NCBI GenBank assembly: GCA_023653785.1 | Contig: JAMKCH010012490.1 | Coordinates: forward strand, 62,001 to 126,000 | From: Ophioderma brevispina | Taxonomy: Eukaryota; Echinodermata; Ophiuroidea; Amphilepidida; Ophiodermatidae | Length of the DNA: 64,000 nucleotides | Reading direction: 5' to 3' | Shown: positions 11,700 to 23,357 of the stretch, piece by piece | How the letters are laid out: every line of letters begins with the position of its first letter | How positions within the stretch are numbered: the first letter of the stretch is position 1 | Translations under genes and position numbers: made by a program | Notes under the pieces: generated by a model | The model's input: the letters and a program-made list of their open reading frames with translations, nothing else | Told to the model about the DNA's origin: nothing | Databases searched by the model: none

Positions 11700-13228
11700 G
11701 CTTAACTGGCACCCACTACTCAAAATATTGGATGCCCATCCATTATGACACCATCCTAAGATGCCAAAAAACAAAACAAAAGCTTTTATTCTCTAATTAA
11801 TAAGTATTACGATTTAGAACGATCAACGAAAAAACTTGCGTTTACAAAACACTGATATTGTAAACCGACCCCAGTGAAAAAAAATTATTCAGGAAACATT
11901 GTATTTGAAAACAATTTACTTCGGTACAATGATATCACTGTCTTTAGACCACTTTCACCTATATTTAGGGCAAAAATATTTCGACACAACATTTACATTA
12001 GCTCTGGTACGGAAATTTAAAGGCGACAGTGTGCTTTCAAACTATTCCAACACGTGCATGGGGTTTTTAAGAGAATGATGTCAGAGTACGAAGAAGATAT
12101 TTGCAAGTTTTGCCTACCTTGATTTTGGGCACGTACGTTTGGGATCACGTAGCCAGATTCGTCCACCTGAATATTTCCTGTATGTACAAGTATAGTAACG
12201 TTTTATGAGAGCAGCGTAAGAAAACGGGTTTGTCAACAGGCTAAAGAATTGTTGTCGCCGTCTGTGCAAGGGCAGTAATTTAATTTTGCCGTTCGATATT
12301 GTATTTCAATAGGTGCATTCAAAGCGCCAATCGGTTCGCTCAGGTATTGTATTGGGTTGCTAATGACGCATTGATTTTCTTGGCAGCGTTCTGGCTCAGT
12401 GCTTGGTGTTTTTTCACAATTGCATCTGTTTTCATCACATGCGGACGTGTGGTCAGTTTTTCCGAAAATTGGTTCTACTGGAATGTACTTGTTTATTCGG
12501 CAATTGATTCTCCATTTCGTGTGCCCAGTTACTGTTATATGGTTTTGATACATCTTGCTACAGCTTTGGTATAATAATCTAAATACCGAGTAGTTCTGCT
12601 TCGGAACATTCGGTTGTTTGGATCAGGTCATCAAGAAATTATTGATGCAGTTTTGTCAGTTTTCCATTCCAAATAAAATGCCTCGCGGATCAGGTGGATG
12701 GAGAACCAGTGTTACTGGAACATTCAATCAATGGAACATTGTTAGACGGGCCATATCACATCGCATGGCCGTAGATCAAGCCGGTTCAAGCAGCTCCAGT
12801 AGTGTAAACAACGTATCTGTAAGTTCGTTGAACCCACCATGGAATGTGTAAAGTTGGTGCCAGTAGCAAAATGGCGATCGCAGCCATAAGCTTACCGTGA
12901 GGCGTATAAGGGCAAGGATGAGTCATGATCAACACCCGTTGGTTCAACTTCAAGGGACAAGGGACAGCCACTCCGTTAGCCAATGTAAAACAGTTTACGT
13001 TGCTAAGAAGGACAAAACCTATGGTCAATATTCGACAACCAATACCTATAGCGATGCTCAGCGAGTGCAAGTCATGCTCATTGCAGGTAATTGGAAGTTT
13101 GGTTTCGGACTTAATGTAATGAACAAGTTGCCAATGTTACACTAAATTCTGGTGGGGTTTGTAGTCAAAATTCTAAGTCAGGTGTTTCGGAATATTGCAC
13201 CTAATCAATTATCATCAGTCATCAATGT
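11700..13228. other. Intergenic with unassigned short frames
   Basis: Apart from the cysteine-rich frame listed separately, there are overlapping plus-strand frames at 12618-12851 and 12897-13145. The first is serine-rich near its end. Neither shows a motif I know. Confidence 0.4.
12233..12628 (-). CDS. Unrecognised cysteine-rich open frame
   Basis: The minus strand is open for about 130 codons and ends in TGA at 12233. If translation began at the internal ATG it would be 106 residues. It has nine cysteines in its last two thirds, including CDENRCNC and NYCPC, with no transmembrane segment or signal peptide at the ATG. The amino-acid make-up (Thr, Asn, Pro, Glu) is more protein-like than that of the overlapping plus-strand frame. 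I do not recognise the family. It could be an exon of a secreted protein, a transposon fragment or chance. No clear splice acceptor is visible upstream. Confidence 0.22.
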
Positions 13229-13632
13229 TATCCAAAGCTGTTTGAGAGTCACGTTTATCCGTTGGTCTGGGAAATAAAACAAAAATATTCAATGGCGACA
13301 CACTTTTACAACAGATTTCTGGTTTTTTTCCATTAACTACATCCTGTGTAAATTGTCGAGTTCATTGCGGGCAAATTTGTTTTTTTGCCCCTAAAATTCT
13401 GGTTTCAAACGTCTTTCCAGTGAGAATGACGTAATTGGGGCGCTTCAGCATTCATTTCTGCATTGGTAGGCAATATGGCCTGATTCCCGCAATGGATTTT
13501 TTCTGGGTTCTTCAGAGGTATTAGCTCTTGATGCCCCTTTTATATCAGTTGTCAATATGTGTCGCCACTGATAAATATACTCTTTAAATATAAAAGAAAA
13601 CAACTTGCAGGCGGTTGTCAAACAGCTGGGTC
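13229..13632. mobile_element. Foldback MITE, family 1, copy 2
   Basis: It aligns with 3881-4287 over its whole length: GCTGTTTGAGAGTC at the left, AATGGCGACACACTTTTACAAC, the central CATTGCGGGCAAAT and CCCGCAATGG pair, ATATCAGTTGTCAATATGTG, and GTCAAACAGCTG at the right. It differs from copy 1 by many small indels. It is non-coding. Confidence 0.75.
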
Positions 13633-15750
13633 AAATCTCATGTTTGAGATTATAGAGATTCAAGGGTACTGTGGTTATGAAAGGCATCGCTGGATAGGAA
13701 TGGAGGAAATTCGCCCCCTCTGTAGTTTCTGAAGCAGTATGAACTTGAAACATTCCGCATTTAAAGGGACATGTCCAATTAACTTTTGCATTTCACAAAA
13801 TCCCACTTACATTAATCCTAAAGAACGGTTTATGTAAAAATTATAATACAGGCTGCAAGGGTAACGGAATTCAAAATATGAAACCCTCCCCCAAGGAACC
13901 ACGATACCGTTTGCAAGGATGTGCGTTATATTATAAGCAATTATATTGATTGGCATCTCGTTCTTGGGGGGAAAGGAAAGCCCTATTTTTGCATTTTTGT
14001 TTTCTGGGGGGCCTGAACACTAAATGGAACGGCCAAAACACAACCAACCATATTACATACATACCATGCCCCATCCTATGTGGTAAGGTCTGCTAATCTG
14101 ACCAAGGGCTCAGTTCAGAAGCCGTTAATGGGCACATGTTAAACGACAGCTGACCGTGCATATCCTGGGTATCATAAATCATACTAAAGACAAGGTGATG
14201 TATTTGTTTTCAATCAATGGTGATGAATGAAAGCTATTGAACGTGCCATGGGAATTGTGATTTTATTAAGCTCATCGCGCTAGCTAGCTTGCTCATGACT
14301 ATAAAAGCGCGGGTCATGGGCCATGGTGTTGTATTCCGAGTCTGCTTTGTGTGAAGACAGTTATATTGATCCAAATCTCAGTAGCAGCTAATGGGTATTT
14401 GGGTCTTGTTATAAAGGGCTGCCATTTGTAGCCTCTTTGTAGCTTATAAAGGAAAAAAGGCATGTATATACATCACTTACAAGCTCTCTAACAAGGGCAG
14501 CTATTGAACATCTTCCTGTTTTTATTTAAGTAATAAATGGTTCATGGGAATGGAGGAATACTCTAAGCTTTGCTTTTCCAGAGAGCATGCCTGAACTTCT
14601 CAGACTTTTGTCATTTTTTCTGAGAAAATGGATTTTGGGGATTTAATTAAAAAAAACACATGGTATGTGTGTAAAGAGTTGTAAAAACACCAACTCAACT
14701 TGAAATTGGTGGTGAAATACTAACATTATGATTATAGAGGGGCCTCCTTCTCTCCTTATCCGCCGATTCCTTTGTAGTTGAGGGCGGGAGTCATTTATTT
14801 TAAAGGCGGACAAATCCCTAGCCAAAAGGCAAAATTAATTCCATTTGCAGTGTGACAGGAAATATTCGTGCTGTTTATATCCTCTAAAATCTTCAATGTG
14901 GGGTTAGTTTATGAAATGTTGTGCAAATTTTAGTCATATGGTTATGTACTAAATAAGGAACCTCGAAACCTGAACGTTCATTAAAATACGGATGCGTTCA
15001 ATGAGTAGAAATACAGGGCAATATTTTCGGGTGGTTCCTGGGCATTTTTTCACTGATTTATGGTTTTCGTGGCGTTATCATTATTAATAAATAAAATTCC
15101 TTTAAAAGGGATAAGGCGTGGTTAAGTGGATTTTCCATGGAAACTGTGCAACGAAATTCGTGTGCAAGCAAAATGCACATTCAACAGTGGGTAAATAATT
15201 TTGTTTCAAAGTATAGTTTCAAAGGCAGTTATGTCGTTGTTATAAATTATATTAATATATGGTTATTTAATCTAATTATCGTAGCCGAGAGGTTTAAATG
15301 ACAGAGTTCATTTACAAAAAACTGTTCAAACAGAAAAAATGCAACTTCGAGGCTACAGCTTAATCAGCACTATGTAGCAAACATACAACAAACTAACCAA
15401 ATACAAACACTCGATGAGTGGCAAGTGAGATCTTCATGGTTCCTTTGCCATAACAAATGAACCATGAATGAGGGTGGTAATTCTGAGTTTATACAGTATT
15501 ACTTATGAAAAGTAAAGAAACCCCCAGGTTTATTAGCACCAATGAGATTGTGAACCGGACTCTTGAGTAAAAAGAAGATCCCTAACCAATTAGTCCGCGC
15601 CATTTCTCGTTGTAGGTATACATCCACGTGGCCACCATGAAGGTTGCCGTTGTTTAGCAGGTTAGAGTTATTCATACCCTTGACTTGACTGCAAAATTTG
15701 TATTGGTTTGGTTTTTCATGCAGAATAGGCTGGCATAATAAGGGGTGGTT
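13633..15750. other. Intergenic upstream of YR retrotransposon
   Basis: No coding motif is seen. A TATA box with GC-rich downstream sequence is listed separately. The stretch may include the eroded 5' part of the element that follows, but I cannot show this. Confidence 0.4.
14299..14308 (+). promoter_or_regulatory. TATA-box-like core promoter
   Basis: CTATAAAAGCGCGGGTC is followed about 30 bases later by a CCGAGTCTGCTT stretch. This is the layout of a TATA-driven start, as in many LTR-type retroelements. There is no downstream gene that proves its use. Confidence 0.25.
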
Positions 15751-15759
15751 CGTCTGCAG

Positions 15760-16700
15760 GTGATTGGTTGCAACTTAAATCAATACAGAGTGCTATCATA
15801 GCTTTGGTAGTTTGTATAAGAAATCAAATTGGGAAAGAATTGACGGGTCCATTCAACGGTAAAATGTTTGGATTGGCAGAGGATATGGTACTGTCCCTTA
15901 TAGTAATTTTGGGTGGCCATATCACCGTGATAAGAGCTAGGGATATGGTGGGTATTATGACGAAAATCAGCATCAGGTTATCACCAGTACAGCCGGTGAT
16001 TTAGAGTTAGTTATCAGGGAGTCAAAAGAAATCGCCAATACTATATAGATAAAGCGCTTATTGGAGGCATTCATGTTCCCCAGGCCACTTTGTGAGTTTT
16101 CTTCTTTTTTGGATTGGGCTTCAATTCGGTGATCGCCCCTCTTGCATGGTCAACCATTCCACTTTTGGCTTCATTTCCATCGCGTCAATGGATGCTGGGA
16201 AATTACATTCATGCCAGGCTTGCTTTTTTTTTCAAGATATTTTTAGAGTTGGGTGCTCCATTGGCACCCAAATTAATATGTCCAACCTCATTTATCGCTT
16301 GTGTAGGTCTCCTAATCAATTCGTGTTTTAAATTTCTGTGCCATAGAATATTGTAGGGAATTAAAAGGTTAAGTGGTAAGATCATTAAAGCTATCAACCG
16401 TTCTCTCGGGAAATTGCAATTGCTAACTGGTTCCTAATCAGTCGTCCGCAGTGCAATCTCGCTAGGCAGGGCTTTCCTTCGGTGTTTGATGGACTAACAT
16501 GTGGCGCTAAACAGGCATGGTTCAAATTTAATGTCCAAGGTGCAAGCTGACCTGCAAATGACAAATGTGGGCTTAATTTTTGCTTTATTTGAGGAATTCC
16601 TTTATTCCAAGGCAAAATAAAAAAACATTGTTTGTGCAAATAGCTCAATAACATGGTAGAGTTTTCCCCTATTTTCATGGCAATAGTCTGTGGGTGACAT
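15760..16700 (+). pseudogene. YR retrotransposon (DIRS/Ngaro-like) reverse transcriptase
   Basis: Plus-strand reading across frames gives the family's RT landmarks in order. IRARDMVGIMTKISIRLSPV (about 15930-15995) matches the 'armak(t/i)Di(k/r)saFRllPv' block. YIDKALIGGIHVPQATL (about 16045-16092) matches 'yvDkclPmGc...'. LELGAPLAPK (about 16243-16275) matches 'ELGvPlApeKt'. LGRAFLRCLMD (16462-16494) matches 'pGRaFLRRLiDLt'. These are shared by RTs of DIRS-type elements, which copy RNA but integrate through a recombinase. Frame changes occur between blocks, so it is not functional as read. It is collinear with the recombinase end at 17440-17577. Confidence 0.65.
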
Positions 16701-17440
16701 GTTGGGGAGGAAAATCGGGATAATACTCAGGTCGGATACAAGGAGTATCATTTTAATAAGAAACAACTTCTTAGCTAAGTCTACATGGGGCTATATCAAA
16801 GGTTGTGAAAGCTAACCAAAACTACCACATTCATTTGATATGGCATGGCCCCGCTTCAATTTACCCTTATATTGTCGCTGATTCTTGCGGTTTGTTTTAG
16901 AACTTTGAGCTCACTCGTCAATTCTCTCCCTAGCATTTTTGAAGCATGGTGCTTCATTGTCAGGGAATTAAGGGGAGGGAGTAGGCGCTTACTCACAACA
17001 AACTGGCAGTAGAAGATCGGTAACTTTTGATTTATTGGAATGGCTCGTGCAAATTTACCGTCAATTTGCAAATAGGCATATGTCGACACCGTGTTTTTTT
17101 GTTAATAGCAAGTCTTTCTTCTAGCCTTTTGGTTTGTAAGTGTAGGGAATACCAGTGTGCATCCATGACATGCGTTATCTCAAATTTGTGTTTGTTCTGG
17201 GATTTGATTTTGAAAATCAAATGTTAGTCACGGGCATTGCCGTTTTCAAACCGCTCAATTAGGCAATTCCACCCTCATAAATAGTTTGGTTGTGTGTTGT
17301 TACATGTATGTGTTTGCATGAGGCCATAAACAATATCTGGCAAAATAGGCCGCATGGTCTTGTTCGGCTATTGTTATCAGTTTGGTGGAGTGGTTTTGGC
17401 AAATGTAAGGTCATAATTTAAAATTTAGGCATTTCTGCGA
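16700..17440 (+). pseudogene. Expected RNase H/linker region of YR element
   Basis: This lies between the RT and recombinase remains and has the same base composition. It holds frames on both strands (17027-17227 and 16856-17089 among them). I cannot align individual RNase H motifs with confidence. The assignment rests mainly on position. Confidence 0.3.
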
Positions 17441-17577
17441 TGGGTTTGCCACCTCACGATTTGCTCTTATTTTACCTCGAGTAGGTGCTGGCGACTTAAA
17501 CTGAATGAAGGGGTTTGACCGTTGGCGGCCATGAAAATATGGGTCGCTGGAAATCGAATGTTTTTGGCCATTATTAG
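17440..17577 (+). pseudogene. Tyrosine recombinase C-terminus of YR retrotransposon
   Basis: A single frame reads GLTVGGHENMGRWKSNVF followed by GHY and a stop. This matches the end of DIRS/Ngaro-type tyrosine recombinases ('...G.s...Iq.mGRWkSnaf..YiR'), where the final tyrosine attacks DNA. The tyrosine candidate is at 17570-17572. A few codons upstream RVGAGDLN resembles 'fRvGAAT', the arginine box. RT to this point spans only about 1.8 kb, shorter than an intact RT-RNase H-recombinase frame, so internal deletions are likely. Confidence 0.6.
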
Positions 17578-17619
17578 GTCTGTCCATATAATTTAATTCT
17601 TTATTTTAAATATATCAAT

Positions 17620-18785
17620 TCCAGGTCCGCATTACTCTGCTTTCTTTTCAGAAAAGGCAGGTGGGTGAGCCTTAAGCAATTTTACATGCGCTTCGCGTGG
17701 AAAAAAATAGTCAAAGCGTCGCTGACTATATTTTGCAGACATGCTTTAGAGTTCGATTTTATTTCTGTCTTACTTGATTTCAATATCTTACATGTCATTT
17801 TGCAAGTAAGTTTTTGTTAGACTTACTTGTAGGATACGAGAAGTGAAGTAACGGGAAAAGGGTGAGGTAACATTCAGGCAAAAACCTAGGTCTTGTGAAT
17901 CTACCTCCAGTCGAATGAATTTTTGGTCCGCTATTTATCTCGGGAATATTAGAAAATGTGTAAGAACAGGGGGCGGGGAAGTCGTGTAAAATTGATCTCA
18001 ATGAAATGCTCGCAGGTTCTCAAGTTGGATAAACGCACACATATTTCAAGAAACTCCCCATGTTTTTCAACCCCCCATTTGATGTCGGTTGTTGGTGCTG
18101 TTTGGGATGATTTTGGCATGACTTTAATCGGGGTGCTTTTGTTAAGAGCCTCGGTTTTTCTTCAAATTCCTGTGGAATTTCTGCTTTCAACGCGGGTAGT
18201 GTTGGGTTTCTGATATTAAAGTTTTTTTAAAAAAAAAGAAAAAGGTGGGGGGGGGGTTGTGTAAATTTTTGTGCCAAAAATTTCTTTGGCGGAAAAATGC
18301 CTTGAAATTTTGTAATATTCTGATGTTTATATTTATATGTCAAGCCATTAGGAATTTAGACAAAGTGTGGAGGTTAGGAAGAACTGGCCTGGCCAATTGT
18401 ACGGTCGATGGCATTTGATACCTGCGTTTGGTGCTCTTCCAGGAAATTCTTCCTAGCCATCCAATGAGGTCTGGATACAGATATGTATGGTAACCTTAAA
18501 AGGCTATAGGCTACATATTTGTCAGACCAGTTAATATTTATCAATTCAGGTTCATTTCTGCATGTATGCAAATGATTGTTTTGATAGCAAAAAAAATTGA
18601 ACTTGTGGTCCTGCTTGTGACAGATGCTCAGTTGCAATCCGGGTGTGAAAATGCCTATTTCTTAGCTCTGTGGACAATCATTCAATTATGAATCAAAGAC
18701 AAATTGTTTAACATAATTCATCGTCAAAAAGTACAGACAGATATCTAGGCGAAAATGCCATCTCCAAACGGAGCCATATATAAAC
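17620..18785. other. Intergenic, nothing recognised
   Basis: A/T- and G-tract-rich sequence with no conserved coding motif. It may include the 3' non-coding end of the YR element. Confidence 0.4.
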
Positions 18786-18793
18786 AAATAGAA

Positions 18794-18989
18794 CAGCGGC
18801 GGATTTAAGGAAAAGGGTCCAGTCAGCAGCTTGAGGTGGGGCCCCTTAACCCGGGCCTTAAGCGTCTTGAAGCGACGGAATGTCGCACTTTAGTGCTACT
18901 AGGGCGTGTCTGAAGGGGGCCCTGAGAGCAATATTTTAGGGGGCCCTGTCAGCAGCTGATGACACTGCTGACTCTTAAATCCGCCACTG
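18794..18989. mobile_element. hAT-type MITE with 8-bp target duplication
   Basis: The left end CAGCGGCGGATTTAAG and the right end CTTAAATCCGCCACTG are inverted copies of the CAGTGGCGGAT-type terminus widespread in hAT MITEs. The element is flanked by identical AAATAGAA at 18786-18793 and 18990-18997, the 8-bp duplication expected of hAT. A second inner inverted pair is based on GTCAGCAG, and both halves carry GGGGGCCCTG-like blocks. It is 196 bp and non-coding, so it would need a hAT transposase in trans. Confidence 0.9.
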
Positions 18990-19202
18990 AAATAGAAGCT
19001 CATTGTGCTCACGAAGAACAAACCAAGCTGTTAAATGTAAAAAATGCCGTTGAAAAAGCCATGGAATATGAACCCCCAAGTCAGTGGTTCTCCTGACTAA
19101 GTTTGGTGTTCAGAGCAATTAATTTGAGGCAGAATAAGCAATTTATAGATTTCCGGAGAATGTCACTGTAATCGGCACACGTGTCATCGGACCTTATCTG
19201 TG

Positions 19203-22046
19203 TACTAGTGGAGGGGCCTATGTAAAAATTGGTGAAGTTCATGTAATTGTTGGCAACCACTATAAACGTATACTACTGGGTCTGACTATTCAGAAAAATG
19301 ATGTTGCCATTTTTTCCGTTGACCTTTAGTGACCTTGACACAAGGTCAAAGGTCAAAATGGTCATACATCGTTCAAAGTATATCGACCTTGGTACCAAAA
19401 TGTGGCAAATTTCATAAGGAACATTGCATATGATATTTATTTGTTATTTGACCTTTCGTTTTCTTGTTATTTTCAAAAAACCTAATTAGAGACAATAATA
19501 TGCATGAAATTGCCTTTCTGTAGACCCCAGTCCTGTCCAGAGCAATAGTTAGGCCTCAAGTTTTTGCACAATACAGTCATCTATAAACACTCTTCTTGAA
19601 TGTAGAATAAACCCTATACGCTACATATCCCTCATTATTTCTTGCTATTAATACCCATGGGTATAAGTAAAGTAAAACCAAGAAATGGAAGGAATCGTCG
19701 TTATTACCGTGAAATAACCACGATTCGCACTTCAGAGACAAAAGTATGTATTATCATAGTCTCAGTCACATGTATGATGATTTAATTATTCCATCCAGAA
19801 ACCTTGACCTTCTTGTCTAAGCAAGATCAAGTATAGAGTCACCCTATACCCCCGTAGGGGGGGGTCCCACATTTGGTTTGGGTAGGGTGTGCCTCCGAGA
19901 GTCTGGAAGTAGGACCCATTAGCTTTATCATTTTTTGCTAAAAACGGACTCGTAGCTATAGCAGAAATGCAATTTTTGGCCAAATTTAACCCAAATGTTC
20001 CCCTTTTTCCTAATTCTTTTTACATTTTAAGCAAATTTGGACAATTTTGACTTCAGATTGAGGAAATTCTACTCATTTTCCTAAAATGTTTAGAAAAATT
20101 TGGCTTCTAATTGAGAAAATTTGACTAATTCTCAAACAAATTTGAGATGAAAACCTTGATGCCAGTATATTTAAGGTTTTACATTTTCCGTGGTCTTCGC
20201 TTTCTCAAAAGAGATAGAGTAACACGTACACAGACTTTGTTGTAGCACACACTTCAATTAATGATTTGGGATGCTTTAACATTTTGTGGGATTTCTAGAA
20301 CTTCAGAGACCACGCTTTTCAAAATTTAAAATTCGTCGCTTTTAATTCGTTGTTTTTAACCCCCAAACACCCTTTCACGTCATTTTAGATCAACTTAGAT
20401 ATGTAGTTGACATTCCGCAACAATAATATATGATTTTATAATGAATTCAGGTATTTTGGACCTCAAATCAGGACATTTTCTAGAGCGTTTTCGAGGTCAC
20501 AGCGATTGTATTGTCTTCTCGTGTATAAGAAAATAACGCATTTTGGCGTGACCTCCTAATTGACTGCTAAGTACTAGGCCTATAGCACATCTATATTGCT
20601 GAAATGTTCATATTTTGTGTCTAGAATTGTGAACTGTTTGCATTTTAGCTGGAAGATGCCATTTTAAAGATCAGAAAGTCTTTTTGATGCCAAAAGACCA
20701 AGACGGGGAACCAATTTTAAACTCTGTGCAGTATGCCAATAGTTCAGTTCATGAATGTGGGCATTGGCTGATTATCTTGAGATCAGCAGCCGGTCGCCGT
20801 CACACCCCCACAAACACACAGACACACACACACACACACACACAAATCCCACATATGGTGCAAAAGGTCGACGTTTTGTTGATTTTGTCCATTAAAATGG
20901 TCCAAAGTGTAGAGAAATTTGACAAGAAAGTCCACATTTTAGTGATGAGATGCTCAAAACGGACCATTTTAGGGGGTTAGTCTGCTTTTACCAAAAACTC
21001 CACATTTTCAAAGTCCCGCGCCCCCTAAACAAGGAGTTTCAAAAAGTACCGCGTAAACAAGTACAAGTAATTTGATAGGTCTAAAAGCACTCCTAAACAA
21101 GTATGGTAAGTAAAAAATCCTACCCTTAATAAGTATTGGCAATATTTGACCCCTAATCAAGTAGAAATTTGTTTCTTTGTATACTGAATAGCTCATTTAC
21201 ACAGAATGAGCCGAATACGATACAAACTCGAAATTTCCAAATCGTACCCTAATGTAAGTTCAAGTGTGAAAAGTATACCTTTTTCCAGATTTCAGTGTTT
21301 TTGCTAGCCTTTTCACGTTACGTATGTATCGTGCACAATCTTGAAAAAATACCCCTTTTACGTGTTTCTTTGGTCGTGCATGATATCCCCTTATCGATGA
21401 CCAATGCCCCCCTCCCCTCGGCTCTGGATGGAAGGAATAATTAAACCATCATATATATGACTGAGACTGAAAAAATAACTAGTATACTAACTTTTGTCTC
21501 TGTAGTGCGAATCGTGGTTGTTTCACGGTTATAACAACAATTCGTCCATGGAATTGGTATTATAGATTACATCAACCATTTTCTCTTGCACATTTTCATA
21601 AAACAACTTAGTTTACTTCGCCATGGGCATTAACAGCAAGGTATAATGGGGTTGTGTAGGGTTCACTATACATTGTGCAAAAACATGAGGCCTAACTCTT
21701 GCTTTGGACAGGACTGGAGTCTGAATAACGGCACATTTATGCATGTCCCTAATTAGCTTATTTGCATATAACAAGAAAACAAAAGCTTAAGTAACAAAGT
21801 AAATATCATATACAACATTCCTTATGAAATTTGCAACATTTTGGTACCAAGGTCGATATACTTTGGAGGATGTATGACCGCTTTGACCTTTGACCTCGTG
21901 TCAAGGTCACTAAAGGTCAACGGAAAAAATGGCAACATCATTTTTCTGAATAGTCAGACCCAGTAGAATACATTTATAGTGGTTGCCAACAATTAACATG
22001 AACTTCATAAAATCACTCTCTGGAGAACATAGACCCCTCCACTATA
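19203..22046. mobile_element. Large inverted-repeat element, about 620-bp arms
   Basis: The left arm 19203-19800 and right arm 21425-22046 are reverse complements along their length. Shared landmarks are GTGGAGGGG, GTTGGCAACCACTATAAA, GGGTCTGACTATTCAGAAAA, the AAGGTCAAAGGTCA block, CCAGTCCTGTCC and CCACGATTCGCAC. The 1.6-kb spacer has no transposase. It contains poly-AAATTTGAC-like degenerate repeats, a CA microsatellite and CTAAACAAGTA minisatellite sequence. Just outside the arms, 19081-19145 and 22068-22132 are diverged direct copies of each other. It could be a foldback transposon, or two copies of one repeat in opposite orientation. Confidence 0.7.
20819..20843 (+). repeat. CA microsatellite
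   Basis: An uninterrupted run of about eleven CA units inside the spacer of the large inverted repeat. An overlapping 98-codon frame is carried partly by this repeat and is probably not a gene. Confidence 0.9.
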
Positions 22047-22067
22047 CACCCCATATGGGTCTTGAGT

Positions 22068-22690
22068 CAGTGTTTCTTCTGAGCAAATTCGGTGATCAGA
22101 ACATTTGATTTGATGCAGTTTAATACAACATTATTAGCAGTGTTCTTTCACACACTGTGCCAAAGCTTGTCAGGTGCGGAGAGGGGAGGGTTACGACGGT
22201 TAAATATTAGGAAATTATTATTTAATGTTTGCTTTATTGTTTCTAAATATTGTCATTTACTACAAATTCTATTTACCTTCTTTCCGCTACATATTCAGAT
22301 ATTGGAATGCAGTTTCCCGCCAAGTAATAGAATTGCAGGAAAAGTATCAAATAATGCTTCATTGCATCATTTTACTTTGTACGCAGTGTTACATAGTTTC
22401 TGCACTTGTTTGTTCGAAGTTCTCCATTAAAAGGCAAATGTATTCGATTACGAATCAAATATTAAAGAGCGACTCCGGAGAGAAAACTTATGAAGGTTCC
22501 TAATAGATATTTTCCCCAAACTAGAAAGTCTGAAATCAGAGGATATCGGGTTGTGAAAACAAACATTTTTGAGCTGCGAAGCAAGCTCCTACAAATCGCC
22601 CAGAAACTCTGTTAGTTAGTGTGTTCGTTCGTTCATTCGTTCGTTACGGTAACATTAAAATGATGTATCCATTGATGCTCAGTTTACAGC
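22068..22690. other. Intergenic with TTCG microsatellite
   Basis: It begins with the outer direct repeat of the inverted-repeat element. The rest holds short unsupported frames, and 22624-22647 is a (TTCG)n run preceded by a GAGCTGCGAAGC hairpin. Confidence 0.4.
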
Positions 22691-22694
22691 TGTC

Positions 22695-22867
22695 CCGGTG
22701 TAGAAGTAATTATAGTCCGGCGTACTCACAGTCCGGCGACAACGGTGAGGAATAGGGCACTCAATTCAGTTGACTCTTCACGCAACATTAGCTTCACGCT
22801 TTATTCCGTTAGCGTCTATGGAGCCCAGACTATGGCTCCCGCCGGACTATAGTTGCTTTCACGCCGG
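22695..22867 (+). mobile_element. Small TIR element, family 2, copy 3 (best preserved)
   Basis: The left end CCGGTGTAGAAGTAATTATA continues into GTCCGGCG. The reverse complement of the right end is CCGGCGTGAAAGCAACTATA, also continuing into GTCCGGCG. The inverted termini are thus about 28 bp long. The interior (CACGCAACATTAGCTTCACG, TTTATTCCGTTAGCGTC) is shared with the other three copies. It is too short to code. Confidence 0.75.
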
Positions 22868-22869
22868 TA

Positions 22870-23240
22870 ATTTATTTCCAATCGGCACGAACAAGCTTAT
22901 TTTTGCTGATTACCAATACAAAACACTAGCGAGTTGGTGGACGCTGTTACGTACCTACCAATGTCAAAGTTCCTAATTAATACCCGGGGTATTAATAACA
23001 AAAATATTCAACTGTGCAATATTACTGTGATAAAAACATCACACTCGTCGTAGCATTTCATACCGCCATATTGGAAAATTGATTCTATTTTATTTTAGCA
23101 ACGGTAAACTTTCTGAACAAAACACATACCTGACGATGTTCTTGGATGTCTAAGGATCATTTTATAAGCGAGGAATCACCAGGCGAAATCGTCGACAAAG
23201 TGCTTTTTTCATGCTGTTATGTTTACGTATGCTGGACACT
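22870..23240. other. Intergenic, nothing recognised
   Basis: No motif or repeat is evident beyond AT-rich sequence. Confidence 0.4.
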
Positions 23241-23312
23241 TCGGTGACAGGTCAAGTCGGCAACAAACCAATTCGGCGACACCAATTCGGCAACAAGACA
23301 GTTCGGCAACAT
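23241..23312 (+). repeat. Short minisatellite, TCGGCAACA units
   Basis: Four to five imperfect units of the form (A)ATTCGGCAACA/AGTCGGCAACA lie end to end. Confidence 0.7.
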
Positions 23313-23357
23313 TTTATATGGGGAATCTTTTGCAGGTGTGAGCTCGCGATACGGAAA

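Noticed and set aside
14643..14825. 60-codon minus-strand frame downstream of the TATA-like box
   Set aside because: It is short, lacks motifs and runs opposite to the promoter direction.
20684..20980. 98-codon plus-strand frame in the spacer of the inverted repeat
   Set aside because: It runs through a CA microsatellite and has no recognised motif.
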